A stretch of 64,000 bases of DNA from Microbacterium paraoxydans (GTDB lineage: Bacteria; Actinomycetota; Actinomycetes; Actinomycetales; Microbacteriaceae): assembly GCF_018224615.1 (NCBI RefSeq), contig NZ_JAGTUK010000001.1, positions 558,001 through 622,000 on the forward strand, in the 5' to 3' direction. Numbering within the stretch: the first letter of the stretch is position 1; each line of letters opens with the position of its first letter. The notes beneath the pieces were generated by a model. The model searched no databases. It saw nothing but the letters and a program-made list of their open reading frames with translations, and had not been told where the DNA came from. Positions 49,503 to 58,159 of this stretch are shown one piece after another. The translations under genes were made by a program, and so were the position numbers.

Positions 49503-50828
49503 ATGAAGCGCACGTCCCGCTTGCGCCTTGGCCGCATCGGGATCGTCACCGTGCTCGCGGTGATACTCGGCACGCTGGCTCCCGCCCTCACCTCCGGCGA
49601 TCCGGCCGAGGCCGCCGCGCCCGACGGCTACATGGTCTATCCGGCGTCGGGGAACATCCAGTCCAAGGTCGGCGACGGCTGCCTGGGCAACTACCGCGCA
49701 CACGACGGCATCGACATCTCGCGCAACGGCGGCACCCCGATCCTGGCCGCCTACGACGGGGTCGTCCGCACGCGCACGTCGAACGCCGGGTACGGGAACT
49801 ACACCGACATCGAGCACCCCGGAGGCTACGTCACGCGCTACGCGCATATGGCGGCGACCGCCTGGTACCCGCCGGGCACCCGCGTCCTCCGAGGCCAGCA
49901 GATCGGGGTGGTCGGCAACACCGGCAACTCCGCCGCCTACCACCTGCACTTCGAGGTGTGGCTCAACGGCCGGGTCTACACGCAGATCAACAACGGTTTC
50001 ACCTGCCTCTCGAACGTCACCCGTGGCGCCACCATCCCGCTGTTCTTCCCGGGCCTCGGCACGGGGTCGGGCACCGTGGCCTCCGCGGACTACACCGGTG
50101 ACAGCAACGCCGACGTGCTCGTGGTCGCGGGCAACGGTGATCTGCGACTGCGCACGGGCAATGGGAAGGGGTCGTTCGCCGCGGCGACCACGGCTCTCGG
50201 ACTCTGGGGCGGCACGCGTCGCCACGTGACCCACGCCGACTTCAACGGCGACACCAAGGCCGACCTGATAGCCGCGAGGTCCGACGGCGCGCTCGAGTTC
50301 TACGCCGGCAACGGCGGTGGCGGTTTCGCGGCCGCCACCACCATCGGCAACGGCTGGTACGGCCTCCTGCACATCGTCTCGGGCGCGGACTACACCGGCG
50401 ACGGCAGGCAGGACGTGATCGGCGTCGCTCCCAACGGGGTGATGACGCTGTATGAGGGGAGCGGTTCGGGCACCTTCAGCGGACGTACGACGACCCTCGG
50501 CAGCGGCTGGGAGGGGTTTCATTTCCTCGTCGGCGGCGACTTCGACAACGACGGCAAGGGCGATCTGATCGCCGCGGCCGACAACGGCGCCCTGTACTTC
50601 TACCGCGGTGCGAACTACGGCTTCGACACCGCGCGGATCGTCGGTGAGGGCTGGATCGAGTTCACGGCCCTCACGGGCGGCGTCGACTACAACGGCGATC
50701 GCCGAGCGGACCTCCTCGGCCGCACGCCCGCGGGCGACGTCTATCTGTACAGCGGTCTGGGCGACGGCACGTTCGGGACCATGACCCTGGTGGGTTCCGA
50801 CTGGGGCGGCTACCTCACGATCGAGTAG
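49503..50828 (+). CDS. Secreted M23 peptidase with C-terminal FG-GAP/VCBS repeats
   Basis: The protein has 441 residues. The Sec signal ends near AEAAA (residue 39). The LytM/M23 zinc peptidase domain (about 40-180) shows HDGID (first His and Asp), YAHM, and HLHFEV, the full metal set for cutting peptidoglycan cross-bridges. From about 195 on there are five or six FG-GAP/VCBS-type repeats (VASADYTGDSNADVLVV, HADFNGDTKADLIA, GGDFDNDGKGDLIA and others) with DxDxDG-like calcium loops, forming a propeller that may bind wall glycan or protein. The ATG at 49503 has a weak binding site. A TACGGT near 49442 may be the promoter. Confidence 0.85.
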   Translation: MKRTSRLRLGRIGIVTVLAVILGTLAPALTSGDPAEAAAPDGYMVYPASGNIQSKVGDGCLGNYRAHDGIDISRNGGTPILAAYDGVVRTRTSNAGYGNYTDIEHPGGYVTRYAHMAATAWYPPGTRVLRGQQIGVVGNTGNSAAYHLHFEVWLNGRVYTQINNGFTCLSNVTRGATIPLFFPGLGTGSGTVASADYTGDSNADVLVVAGNGDLRLRTGNGKGSFAAATTALGLWGGTRRHVTHADFNGDTKADLIAARSDGALEFYAGNGGGGFAAATTIGNGWYGLLHIVSGADYTGDGRQDVIGVAPNGVMTLYEGSGSGTFSGRTTTLGSGWEGFHFLVGGDFDNDGKGDLIAAADNGALYFYRGANYGFDTARIVGEGWIEFTALTGGVDYNGDRRADLLGRTPAGDVYLYSGLGDGTFGTMTLVGSDWGGYLTIE

Positions 50829-50840
50829 CACCGCCGCGCG

Positions 50841-50846
50841 TATCGT
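50841..50846 (+). promoter_or_regulatory. Leaderless -10 element of the gene at 50853
   Basis: TATCGT, six bases, then ATG. Confidence 0.5.
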
Positions 50847-50852
50847 TGGCGC

Positions 50853-51698
50853 ATGGCGGCACGCACGTTCGACGAGATCGCGGCGCAGCTGTACGCGGGG
50901 CCGCTCGACGACTTCGTGTCGGCGCGCAACGCGCTGGCGAAGGAATCGGGGGATGCCGACCTCGCCGCGTCCGCGCGAGCCCTGCGCAAGCCCTCGGTCG
51001 CGGCGTGGGTCGTGAACGTGTTCGCCCAGGAGCGGGCGGCGCAGCTGGGGGAGGCGTTGAGCTTGGCGGCGGAGCTCCGCGAGGCGCAGGAGGATCTCGA
51101 CGCCGCGGCGCTGGCGAAGCTCGGACGGGAGCGGCGTGCTCTCACTCGACGGTTGGCGCAGGCGGCGGCTCAGTTGGCGCAGTCGCGAGGGGAACGCGTG
51201 ACGACGGCGACGCTCGACGCGGTGGAGCAGACCATCTCGGCCGCGTTCTTCGACCCCGAGGCGGCAGCGGCGGTGGCGTCGGGACGATTGGTGCGGGCAC
51301 TGGAGCCGAACGCATCGGGCGACGACGTCCGCCAGGCCGTGGCGGGGGAGGTGCCGGCCCTCGCGCCGTCCGCGCCGCGCCGGGCGGACGAGCTCTCCGC
51401 CCGGCGGGCACGACGGGAGGCCGAGCGGCGTGTGACCGCGGCGGAGAAGGAGCTCGCGGCGGCCGAGCGCGCGGTGACGAAACAGGACGAGGTGCTGCGG
51501 ACGCTTCGTGCCCGCGCCGAGGAGCTCGACGACGACATCGGGGAGCTCGAGGCGCAGCTGGCACAGTTGCGCGCGGAAGCCGAGCGCATCGCGGGGCAGC
51601 TGCCGGCGGAGACCGCGCGGCAGGAGGAGACGGTGGCGGCGCGCGACGACGCGGAGCGGGCACGCGAGGAGGCGCGGCGCGCGCTCGACGCACTGTGA
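50853..51698 (+). CDS. Coiled-coil protein, unknown function
   Basis: The protein has 281 residues. The N-terminal 60 contain LYAGPLDDFVSARNALAKE and LRKPSVAAWVVN, a recurring start in actinobacterial proteins of unknown role. The rest is Ala/Glu/Arg-rich helix, with a clear coiled coil from about 180 to 278. There is no signal and no membrane helix. Its promoter is of the leaderless type, which fixes the ATG. Confidence 0.65.
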   Translation: MAARTFDEIAAQLYAGPLDDFVSARNALAKESGDADLAASARALRKPSVAAWVVNVFAQERAAQLGEALSLAAELREAQEDLDAAALAKLGRERRALTRRLAQAAAQLAQSRGERVTTATLDAVEQTISAAFFDPEAAAAVASGRLVRALEPNASGDDVRQAVAGEVPALAPSAPRRADELSARRARREAERRVTAAEKELAAAERAVTKQDEVLRTLRARAEELDDDIGELEAQLAQLRAEAERIAGQLPAETARQEETVAARDDAERAREEARRALDAL

Positions 51699-51759
51699 CC
51701 TCGGCCTGTGCGCGCTTCTGTGCCAGGATGGCTGACACATCGACGGGCGAGGGGGCACC

Positions 51760-52176
51760 GTGAGGCGGAGGGTGAGAGTCGGCGCTGTCGGCGTGGCCGT
51801 GGTGGCCGTGGCCGCGTTGTCCGGGTGCATGAGCGAGAGCGACTTCGCCGTGCTCGACAGGGAGCCTCGGGCGGCGGACGCCCCGCCGCAAGCGGTCTTC
51901 GAGGACACCGAGGGCACCGTCGACCAGGACACGGCCCGATTCGTCGGGAAGGACGGCGAGGTGTCTCTGTGGCTCGCGCGACCGGCGGGGGGCAACGGGA
52001 TCTGCCTGATCGCGTACAAGAGCGATGACAGGTACCTCACGGGCTGCGCCGACGGAGGCTCCTGGATCCGCATCGAAGGGCAGGACGTCGGCGAGTACGA
52101 GGTGGCACCGGACGGTTCGCCCGCCCCAGAGGGGACCGAGCGACTGTTCGACAACGTGTTCGTTCCGGCCGGCTGA
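51760..52176 (+). CDS. Small lipoprotein, unknown function
   Basis: The protein has 138 residues. MRRRVRVGAVGVAVVAVAAL leads to the lipobox LSGC (Cys23). The mature domain (SLWLARPAGGNGICLIAYKSDDRYLTGCADGGSWIRIE) looks like a small beta sandwich with two Cys that may pair. The GTG start follows GAGGGGG. It stands alone on the forward strand, with no operon partner in close reach. Confidence 0.7.
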   Translation: MRRRVRVGAVGVAVVAVAALSGCMSESDFAVLDREPRAADAPPQAVFEDTEGTVDQDTARFVGKDGEVSLWLARPAGGNGICLIAYKSDDRYLTGCADGGSWIRIEGQDVGEYEVAPDGSPAPEGTERLFDNVFVPAG

Positions 52177-52233
52177 TCTCGTCCGTGTCGCGCGCTCGTC
52201 AGGGGGGCGTGGTCGATGACGGCGGACTGTTTG

Positions 52234-52239
52234 TATCGT
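52234..52239 (+). promoter_or_regulatory. Leaderless -10 element of the gene at 52246
   Basis: TATCGT, six bases, then ATG. Confidence 0.55.
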
Positions 52240-52245
52240 GCCTGT

Positions 52246-53118
52246 ATGAGCGGTGAGCAGGCGCCAGGAGTCTTCGTCACGGGCGCGAGCGGGTCTGTGG
52301 GGGCGGCCGTCGTCGCCGGGCTGAGGGAGCGCGGCGAGCACGCGGTGGCCGCGGTCCGCGACGCGGAGTCCGCAGCACGACTCCCCACGGGGGTGGAGGC
52401 GCGGATGTTCGAGTTCGCGAACGACCCCGGTGCGATGCGTGCCGCCCTGGAGGGCTGCGATCGGCTGTTCCTGATGCGGCCGCCGCCGATCGAGGACGTG
52501 GAGCAGTACCTGTTCCCGCTGATCGACGCCGCGATGGTGTCCGGCGTCCGGCAGATCGCGTTCCTGTCGCTGCAGGGCGTGCAGCACAACAAGGGCGTAC
52601 CGCACTACCGGGTGGAGAAGTACCTGGAGCGCGTGGGGGCGCCGTTCACGTTCCTCCGCCCGAACTTCTTCATGCAGAACCTGTCGACCACGTATCGCCG
52701 CGGCATCCGCGATCACGACGAGATCTTCCTCCCCGCCGGACGCGCTTTCACGGCCTTCATCGATGCCCACGACATCGGGGCTGTCGCGGCCGCGGTCTTG
52801 ACCTCGCCGGGGCACCTCGGTCGGAAGTACACGCTCAATGGGGAGCAGTCGCTCACGTACCGCAATGTCGCACGGATCCTCACGGAGGTGCTCGGCCGGC
52901 CAATCCGCTACGCGCGGCCCTCCGAGGACGAATACCTGGCGAGACTCGCCGACGAGGGGTGGCCGCAGGACTACATCGACGTGCAGCGCATGATCTATCG
53001 CGTGGTGCGTCTGAACATCTCCGCGCTGCCGAACCGTGCCGTGCGGAAGCTCACCGGGCGGCCGGCCACCACGTTCCGTCAGTTCGCGGAGCGGGAGCGC
53101 GCCGTGTGGGAGCGGTGA
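52246..53118 (+). CDS. NmrA-like NAD(P)-binding protein (atypical SDR)
   Basis: The protein has 290 residues. FVTGASGSVGAAVV (about 10-23) is the GxxGxxG dinucleotide motif. FLSLQGVQHN and the YRVEKYLE stretch match NmrA/HSCARG-type proteins, which bind NADP and often act as redox sensors or quinone reductases without the full SDR catalytic Tyr-Lys pair. FLRPNFFMQNL is the family's next conserved block. ATG at 52246 is preferred to one 30 bases earlier because the -10 element lies exactly six bases before it. The specific substrate is unknown. Confidence 0.8.
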   Translation: MSGEQAPGVFVTGASGSVGAAVVAGLRERGEHAVAAVRDAESAARLPTGVEARMFEFANDPGAMRAALEGCDRLFLMRPPPIEDVEQYLFPLIDAAMVSGVRQIAFLSLQGVQHNKGVPHYRVEKYLERVGAPFTFLRPNFFMQNLSTTYRRGIRDHDEIFLPAGRAFTAFIDAHDIGAVAAAVLTSPGHLGRKYTLNGEQSLTYRNVARILTEVLGRPIRYARPSEDEYLARLADEGWPQDYIDVQRMIYRVVRLNISALPNRAVRKLTGRPATTFRQFAERERAVWER

Positions 53119-53145
53119 CGGCGCCCTCGCCAGGGCAAAGCAAAA

Positions 53146-53173
53146 CCCCCGCGATGTAGAAGCTACGCGAGGG
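53146..53173 (-). terminator. Terminator of the tRNA operon
   Basis: On the minus strand an 8-bp stem (53166-53173 with 53146-53153) is followed by TTTTGCTTT. It ends the tRNA Glu-Asp-Phe transcript and may also serve the convergent gene ending at 53118. Confidence 0.8.
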
Positions 53174-53203
53174 TTTCTGGGCTGATTGTAATGATCAGCC
53201 GTG

Positions 53204-53276
53204 TGGCTCCGACCGGCATCGATCCGGTGACCTTTCGATTTTCAGTCGAACGCTCTACCAACTGAGCTACAGAGCC
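53204..53276 (-). tRNA. tRNA-Phe (GAA)
   Basis: Full cloverleaf of 73 bases. The acceptor stem GGCTCTG pairs with CGGAGCC, and the anticodon loop CTGAAAATC gives GAA. CCA is not encoded. Last of three tRNAs. Confidence 0.95.
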
Positions 53277-53344
53277 GCGCGACGATGGTGCTGTCGCGTC
53301 CTAGACGAAGAGCCCTCTCCGAAGAAAGAGCTCATCGCACGGAG

Positions 53345-53418
53345 CGACCCTGACGGGACTTGAACCCGCGACCTCCGCCGTGACAGGGCGGCACGCTAAC
53401 CAACTGCGCTACAGGGCC
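53345..53418 (-). tRNA. tRNA-Asp (GTC)
   Basis: 74 bases. The acceptor GGCCCTG pairs with CAGGGTC, the discriminator is G as expected for Asp, and the anticodon loop CTGTCAC gives GTC. Middle gene of the cluster. Confidence 0.95.
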
Positions 53419-53449
53419 ATACTTGTGTTTTCAATTGTATCGGATGGAG

Positions 53450-53522
53450 TGACCCCAACGGGATTCGAACCCGTGCTACCGCCGTGAAAGGGCGGCGTCC
53501 TAGGCCGCTAAACGATGGGGCC
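53450..53522 (-). tRNA. tRNA-Glu (TTC)
   Basis: 73 bases. The acceptor GGCCCCA pairs with TGGGGTC, and the anticodon loop CTTTCAC gives TTC. First gene of the cluster. Confidence 0.95.
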
Positions 53523-53558
53523 GAGTCAGTCCCGGGAGGACTTCCTTGCCGACGCTCA

Positions 53559-53564
53559 AGCATA
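53559..53564 (-). promoter_or_regulatory. -10 element of the tRNA operon
   Basis: TATGCT on the minus strand, about 37 bases before tRNA-Glu. The -35 is not clear. Confidence 0.45.
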
Positions 53565-53733
53565 AGGGATGACGCGAGCAAATCGCGAATCGAGGGGCGA
53601 GGCGTCTTCCCCCGGGCGTGTTTCGGGAGGACGATGGAGTCACGATGGTGCTGCGGGGGCCGTGCCATTTCGCTGGTGCGGATGTGAAAGTTGTTGTTAG
53701 TGTGGCATCTGTGAAACCGGCGGAAGGGGCCGT

Positions 53734-55083
53734 GTGAACGAGAAGAACCCGATGGATGCTGCCTCCGCGGCGTCCGCAGAGTGCGGGTGCGCGCCCAGCC
53801 CGGCCGAGAGCCACGCGTTCTGGAAGGCCGGCATCAGTCGTCGCGGGGCTATCGGCCTCGGCGCGCTCAGCGTGGTCGCCCTCAGCGCCTTCGGAATCTC
53901 GTCCGGGGTCTCCGCCGCCTACGCCGCCTCGTACCCCAGCTGGGATGACGTGCAGCGCGCCAAGCAGAATGAAGCCGCCAAGGCCGCCGAGGTCGCGCGC
54001 ATCGAAGGCCTCATCCAGTCGCTGACGCAGAAGGTCGCCGAGACCCAGGCTGCCGCCGAGGCCGCGTCGACCGAGTTCTACAACGCGCAGCAGGCCTACT
54101 TCGCCGCGATCGCGGAAGCCGATGCGCTGCAGGAGAAGGCCGACGCTCAGGCCGCGGCGGCCGACGAGTCCGCACGCAAGGCCGGTCAGGTCGCCGCGCA
54201 GCTCTACCGCAACGGGGGCGACAACACGTCGCTTGAACTCTTCTTCGCCGGCTCCGCCAGCAACGCCGACGAACTGCTCGCGCGCCTGGGCTCGATGGAC
54301 AAGCTGCTCGAGTACAACCGTTCCGTCTACGACGACGCCGTGGCCGCCCGCAACGCGGCGCAGTCGCTCAGCGACCAGGCCGTGGTCGCCCGCGACGAGC
54401 GCGACCGGCTGCAGAAGATCGCCGAGGAGAAGATGGTGGCCGCGCAGCAGGCGGCAGACGCGGCGCAGGCAGCGCTCGACGAGCAGTCCGCCAACCTCGC
54501 GACGATGCAGGCGCAGCTCGCCGCGCTCAAGGACACCACCGCCACCACCGTCGCGCAGTACCAGGCCGGTGTGGAGGCCGCCCGCAAGGAGGCAGAGCGC
54601 CGGGCCGCCGAGGAGGCGGCCGCGAACGCCGGAGGCAACAGCGGCGGCGGCGGGACCCCGGGCTCGGGCGGCTGGGTCCGCCCTCACGGCGGTCACCGCA
54701 GCTCCGGCTACGGCCCCCGCTCGCAGCAGTGCAACTCGAACGGCTGCTCCTCCCGCTGGCATTACGGCGTCGACCTCGCGAACGGCTGCGGTGCGGCGAT
54801 CTACGCGGCCCACTCCGGCACCGTCGACGCGGCGTTCTACAACGGCGGCTACGGCAACTACGTGCGCATCCAGCACGGCGGCGGCGTCGCCACCGGTTAC
54901 GCGCACATCAAGCCGGGCGGGTTCGCGGTGCGCAACGGCCAGTGGGTCGAGGCCGGACAGGTGATCGCCTACGCCGGCAACACGGGCGGCTCGTTCGGCT
55001 GCCACCTGCACTTCGAGGTCTACATCAACGGCCGCTACACGAATCCCATCACCTTCATGGCCGACCGGGGCATCTCCGTCTGA
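53734..55083 (+). CDS. Secreted M23 peptidase with N-terminal coiled coil (EnvC/RipA-like layout)
   Basis: The protein has 449 residues. An N-terminal Cys pair (ECGC) precedes ISRRGAIGLGALSVVALSAF, a twin-arginine-like export signal ending near YAASY (residue 67). Residues 68-290 form a long coiled coil (AKAAEVARIEGLIQSLTQKV and onward), a Gly/Ser linker follows, and 315-449 is the M23 domain with HYGVDL, GYAHI and HLHFEV. The layout is that of EnvC-type hydrolases or regulators of septal wall cleavage. The GTG start follows GGAAGGGG at 53721-53728. The AT-richer stretch before it probably holds its promoter. A strong terminator follows. Confidence 0.85.
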   Translation: MNEKNPMDAASAASAECGCAPSPAESHAFWKAGISRRGAIGLGALSVVALSAFGISSGVSAAYAASYPSWDDVQRAKQNEAAKAAEVARIEGLIQSLTQKVAETQAAAEAASTEFYNAQQAYFAAIAEADALQEKADAQAAAADESARKAGQVAAQLYRNGGDNTSLELFFAGSASNADELLARLGSMDKLLEYNRSVYDDAVAARNAAQSLSDQAVVARDERDRLQKIAEEKMVAAQQAADAAQAALDEQSANLATMQAQLAALKDTTATTVAQYQAGVEAARKEAERRAAEEAAANAGGNSGGGGTPGSGGWVRPHGGHRSSGYGPRSQQCNSNGCSSRWHYGVDLANGCGAAIYAAHSGTVDAAFYNGGYGNYVRIQHGGGVATGYAHIKPGGFAVRNGQWVEAGQVIAYAGNTGGSFGCHLHFEVYINGRYTNPITFMADRGISV

Positions 55084-55102
55084 CACCGGCCGCGGACAGC
55101 AG

Positions 55103-55135
55103 AAGACCCCCGGAGCTCCGTGCTCCGGGGGTCTT
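55103..55135. terminator. Terminator between the M23 peptidase and ppa genes
   Basis: A perfect 14-bp stem (55103-55116 with 55122-55135) with a 5-base loop and flanking A/T serves both convergent genes. Confidence 0.9.
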
Positions 55136-55144
55136 TGCGTCAGC

Positions 55145-55636
55145 TCAGTGGCCCTGCTCGCCGAACCGGACGATGGCCTCGTCGAGGATGCGCTGCGCCT
55201 CGGCGGCGTTTCCCCACTCGTCGACCTTGACCCACTTGTTGGGCTCCAGGTCCTTATAGTGCTCGAAGAAGTGCGCGATCTCCTTCTTCGTGTACTCGGG
55301 GATGTCGTCGATGTCCTGCACGTGGGCCCAGCGCGGGTCCTTCGACAGCACGGCGACCAGCTTGTCGTCGCCGCCCGCCTCGTCGCTCATCTTGAGCACG
55401 GCGACCGGGCGCACCTCGACGACGACGCCGGGGTAGATCGCGTGGTCGAGCAGCACCAGCACGTCGAGCGGGTCGCCGTCTTCGCCGAGCGTGTTGTCGA
55501 AGTAGCCGTAGTCGGCCGGGTAGCCGAAGGTCGTGTACAGCACGCGGTCGAGGTGCACTCGCCCGGTCTCGTGGTCGACCTCGTACTTCACGCGGCTGCC
55601 GCGCGGGATCTCGATGACGGCGTCGTGTGCGCCCAT
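55145..55636 (-). CDS. ppa: Inorganic pyrophosphatase
   Basis: This 163-residue cytoplasmic family I pyrophosphatase hydrolyses pyrophosphate and so drives biosynthetic reactions forward. It has VIEIPRGSRVKYEVD at the start, YGYFDNTLGEDGDPLDVLVL with the metal-binding Asp residues (GDPLD), and VLSKDPRW and KKEIAHFFEHYK near the end. The length is right for actinobacterial enzymes. ATG at 55636 has GAGGAG at a good distance. Confidence 0.95.
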   Translation of the reverse strand: MGAHDAVIEIPRGSRVKYEVDHETGRVHLDRVLYTTFGYPADYGYFDNTLGEDGDPLDVLVLLDHAIYPGVVVEVRPVAVLKMSDEAGGDDKLVAVLSKDPRWAHVQDIDDIPEYTKKEIAHFFEHYKDLEPNKWVKVDEWGNAAEAQRILDEAIVRFGEQGH

Positions 55637-55679
55637 GCGTGTGCTCCTCAGAAAGTTCGGTTGGATGCCGCCGACCAGC

Positions 55680-56336
55680 CTACTCGCGGGCCGGCGGCTC
55701 CGAAGCCCGGCGGTCCCGGCGCACACCCCGGTTGAGCAGGCGCGCGAGCGGCCCGTTCAGCAGCAGGAGCAGCAGGGCCCAATAGCCGTTCGGGGCTGTG
55801 AGGACGGCGATCACCAGGGCGGCGGCGAACAGGATGATCGCGGCGACGTCCCCCACCGCGCCCGCGCGCAGCGCCGAGCGCGGGGCCGTCGTGAGCTGCG
55901 GATGGCGGAGCAGGTAGAGCCAGCCGCCCAGCGTGGTGATCTGCGTGCCGATCAGGGTGCCGATGTAGACCACCGCCTGCAGCGGGTCGGAGTCGAGTTG
56001 ACCGAGCATCGCCGTCGGCACCGGGAGCCACACGATCGTGGCCATCCACCCGACGTTGATCCACAGCAGCGCCGGGGTGATCCCCTCCACGTCGCGGTAC
56101 TGACTGTGGTGACCCATCCAGAACACCGCGATCAGGACGAAGCTCAGCGCGAAGCTCAGCAGCTGCCCTGCGTGCTCGGTGAAGAACTCGGCGGTGGTGA
56201 GCGTGCCGGAGGCGGCATCGGAGACGGCTTCCAGCAGCGGCAGGATCAGCAGCGTCATGGCGATCGCCACGACCGCGTCGACGAAGGCCGTGAAGCGCTC
56301 CGTGCGGAACACCTGCGGGCGCGCGGTCTCGGTCAC
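55680..56336 (-). CDS. TMEM175 family (DUF1211) potassium channel-like protein
   Basis: The protein has 218 residues with six helices. ERFTAFVDAVVAIAMTLLIL (about 13-32) is the first-helix signature of bacterial TMEM175, in which the usual FSD motif reads FVD. The family forms potassium-permeable tetramers without the classic selectivity filter. A TATTCT -10 ends six bases before the GTG start. It lies 43 bases upstream of ppa on the same strand and may share a transcript. Confidence 0.8.
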   Translation of the reverse strand: MTETARPQVFRTERFTAFVDAVVAIAMTLLILPLLEAVSDAASGTLTTAEFFTEHAGQLLSFALSFVLIAVFWMGHHSQYRDVEGITPALLWINVGWMATIVWLPVPTAMLGQLDSDPLQAVVYIGTLIGTQITTLGGWLYLLRHPQLTTAPRSALRAGAVGDVAAIILFAAALVIAVLTAPNGYWALLLLLLNGPLARLLNRGVRRDRRASEPPARE

Positions 56337-56342
56337 CGCGCC

Positions 56343-56348
56343 AGAATA
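56343..56348 (-). promoter_or_regulatory. Leaderless -10 element of the TMEM175-like gene
   Basis: TATTCT on the minus strand, six bases, then GTG at 56336. Confidence 0.5.
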
Positions 56349-56398
56349 TCGGCGGCCGAGGGCGGGAACCAGGGGAACGCGGCAGGACGACCGTGCCC

Positions 56399-56404
56399 TA
56401 GCGT
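56399..56404 (+). promoter_or_regulatory. Leaderless -10 element of tilS
   Basis: TAGCGT ends six bases before ATG at 56411, which favours that start over the GTG at 56408. Confidence 0.5.
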
Positions 56405-56410
56405 GGAGTG

Positions 56411-57403
56411 ATGCCGTCGCTCGATCCCGCCATCGCCGAGGTCCGTCTCGCCGTGCGCACCGCGCTCGCCGATCTCCCCGAAGGGAGCACCGTGATCGTC
56501 GCGCTCTCCGGCGGCGCGGACTCGCTCGCGCTCGCCGCGGCCACGGAGTTCGAGGCGCCCAAGCTCGGGCTGAGCGCCGCCGCGGTCACGGTTGACCACG
56601 GCCTCCAGCACGACTCCGACGCTGTCGCCGAACGTGCCGCCCGCGCCGCCGCCGGGCTCGGCCTCGACCCCCTGGTCGTGCGGGTCGAGGTGTCGGGCCA
56701 GGGCGGACCGGAGGCCGCCGCTCGTGACGCGAGGTACCGCGTGCTGAGGGACGCCGCGAGCGATGTGCGGGCCGCCGCGGTGCTGCTCGGGCACACGCTC
56801 GACGACCAGGCCGAGACCGTGCTGCTCGGGCTCGCCCGTGGTTCCGGTGCAGCGAGCCTGCAGGGTATGGCGGTCGAGCGTGCCGACGACGACGGGGTGC
56901 GGTGGCTGCGTCCGCTGCTGGGCGTGCGTCGCGCGACCACCCGGGCGTTCTGCGCGGCGTCCGGGCTCGACGCCTGGGATGACCCGCACAACAGCGACGA
57001 CCGGTACAGCCGGGTCCGGGTGCGCGAGCGCGTGCTGCCGGTGCTCGAGGCGGAGCTCGGCCCCGGGATCGCGGAGGCCCTGGCCCGCACCGCCGAGCAG
57101 CTGCGCGAAGACGCCGAGGCGTTCGACGAGATGATCCACGAGACCATCGAGGACATCGTCGAGCACGCCGAGGCGGGCATCTCCGTGAGTGTCGCCGCTC
57201 TTGCCGCCAACCCGGCCGCGCTGCGCAATCGCATCATCCGGCTCGTGGTGGACAGCGAGTTCGGCGCGAGCCTGACGCGGACACAGACGGTCGAGGTGGC
57301 ACGCCTGGTCACCGACTGGAACGGCCAGGGGCCGATCGACCTGCCCGGCTGCGCGGTGCGACGCCAGGGCGGTCGTCTCGTGTTCACCGCCGCCGCCCGC
57401 TGA
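56411..57403 (+). CDS. tilS: tRNA(Ile)-lysidine synthase
   Basis: The protein has 330 residues. It modifies C34 of tRNA-Ile2 with lysine so that AUA is read as Ile. The N-terminal PP-loop ALSGGADSLA (about 31-40), TVDHGLQHDSD, LGHTLDDQAETVLLGLARG and RPLLGVRRATTRAFC are all TilS motifs; SDDRYSRVRVRERVLP is the tRNA-side block. The C-terminal domain is short, as in actinobacteria. hpt and ftsH, which usually follow tilS directly, here come 3.5 kb later, with the DUF937 gene and an ESX-type module inserted between. Confidence 0.9.
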   Translation: MPSLDPAIAEVRLAVRTALADLPEGSTVIVALSGGADSLALAAATEFEAPKLGLSAAAVTVDHGLQHDSDAVAERAARAAAGLGLDPLVVRVEVSGQGGPEAAARDARYRVLRDAASDVRAAAVLLGHTLDDQAETVLLGLARGSGAASLQGMAVERADDDGVRWLRPLLGVRRATTRAFCAASGLDAWDDPHNSDDRYSRVRVRERVLPVLEAELGPGIAEALARTAEQLREDAEAFDEMIHETIEDIVEHAEAGISVSVAALAANPAALRNRIIRLVVDSEFGASLTRTQTVEVARLVTDWNGQGPIDLPGCAVRRQGGRLVFTAAAR

Positions 57404-57433
57404 GGCTCAGCCCCGCGGGCGACAGCCGGGGCG

Positions 57434-58024
57434 CTACTTCTTGCCGTCGAACAGCCCGCCGAGGATCCCGCCGAGGTCGATCCCGCCGCCGGATCCGCTG
57501 CCTCCTCCGCCGAGCAGGCCGCCGAGCACATCACCCAGACCGCCGCCCGAGCCCTGGCCCCCGCCGCCGAGGATCCCGCCGATCACGTCGCCGATGCCGC
57601 CCGAGCCCTCGGCCGTGGGCTCCGCCTTCGCGGTCTTGTCCTTGGTCGCGTTCGCGATCAGGCCCATCACGATGGGGGCGAGGATCGGGAGCAGCTTTCC
57701 GAAGTCGATGCCGGGGGTCGCCTTCGACTCGGTGAGCTGCGTGGTGACCTCCTTCTCCTTCGACCCGAGGATGTGCGCCACGATCTTTCCGCCGTCGGCC
57801 TGATCGATGTCATCGACCGACGCGGCGCCCGTGGTGCCCTCGTGCTTCTTGAGCGCCTTCTGGATCGCGTCGGAACCCTCGGGGGTCTCCGCGTTCTTCG
57901 CCAGGCCGCCGAGCAGCACCGCGCCGCCCTGCTCCACCGCGACCTTCGCTTCGTCGCGGGAGACGCCGAGCTTCTTCGCGATGTCGTCGATCGGAACCTG
58001 GCTGAGGATGTCGTCGAGGGCCAT
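57434..58024 (-). CDS. DUF937 (YidB-like) protein with Gly-rich tail
   Basis: The protein has 196 residues. Residues 1-135 (ALDDILSQVPIDDIAKKLGVSRDEAKVAVEQGGAVLLGGLAKNA, GGKIVAHILGSKEKEV, LLPILAPIVMGLIAN) form the helical DUF937 domain. From about 145 on there are repeats of IGGILGGGGQGSGGG-type sequence. ATG at 58024 follows GGAAGGA. Its function is not established. It sits head-to-head with the ESX module at 58160, with the palindrome at 58087 between them. Confidence 0.8.
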   Translation of the reverse strand: MALDDILSQVPIDDIAKKLGVSRDEAKVAVEQGGAVLLGGLAKNAETPEGSDAIQKALKKHEGTTGAASVDDIDQADGGKIVAHILGSKEKEVTTQLTESKATPGIDFGKLLPILAPIVMGLIANATKDKTAKAEPTAEGSGGIGDVIGGILGGGGQGSGGGLGDVLGGLLGGGGSGSGGGIDLGGILGGLFDGKK

Positions 58025-58086
58025 GGGAGTCCTTCCGTCGGGGGCGTCCGCCCGTCTCCCGCTCACAGTAGTGCGCCGACGGAGGG

Positions 58087-58104
58087 ATGGGGAGATGTCC
58101 CCAT
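58087..58104. promoter_or_regulatory. 18-bp palindrome upstream of the second ESX-type module (site 3 of 3)
   Basis: ATGGGGA-GATG-TCCCCAT, perfect arms. A -10-like TATCGT (58128-58133) starts 23 bases further on, and the first gene starts at 58160. Same element as at 232 and 6605. Confidence 0.65.
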
Positions 58105-58159
58105 CGACCCCGGCGCGGGCGCGCTCCTATCGTGGAGGCACCGGGGGGAAGGAGCATCG

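Noticed and set aside
53523..53733. c-di-AMP (ydaO-type) riboswitch before the M23 peptidase
   Set aside because: Such switches occur before wall hydrolase genes in actinobacteria, but the gap is only about 210 bases, shared with the divergent tRNA promoter, and I could not find the conserved core.
57409..57432. Hairpin between tilS and the DUF937 gene as a terminator
   Set aside because: The stem is only six base pairs with an 11-base loop and no T-run, too weak to support in this GC-rich background.
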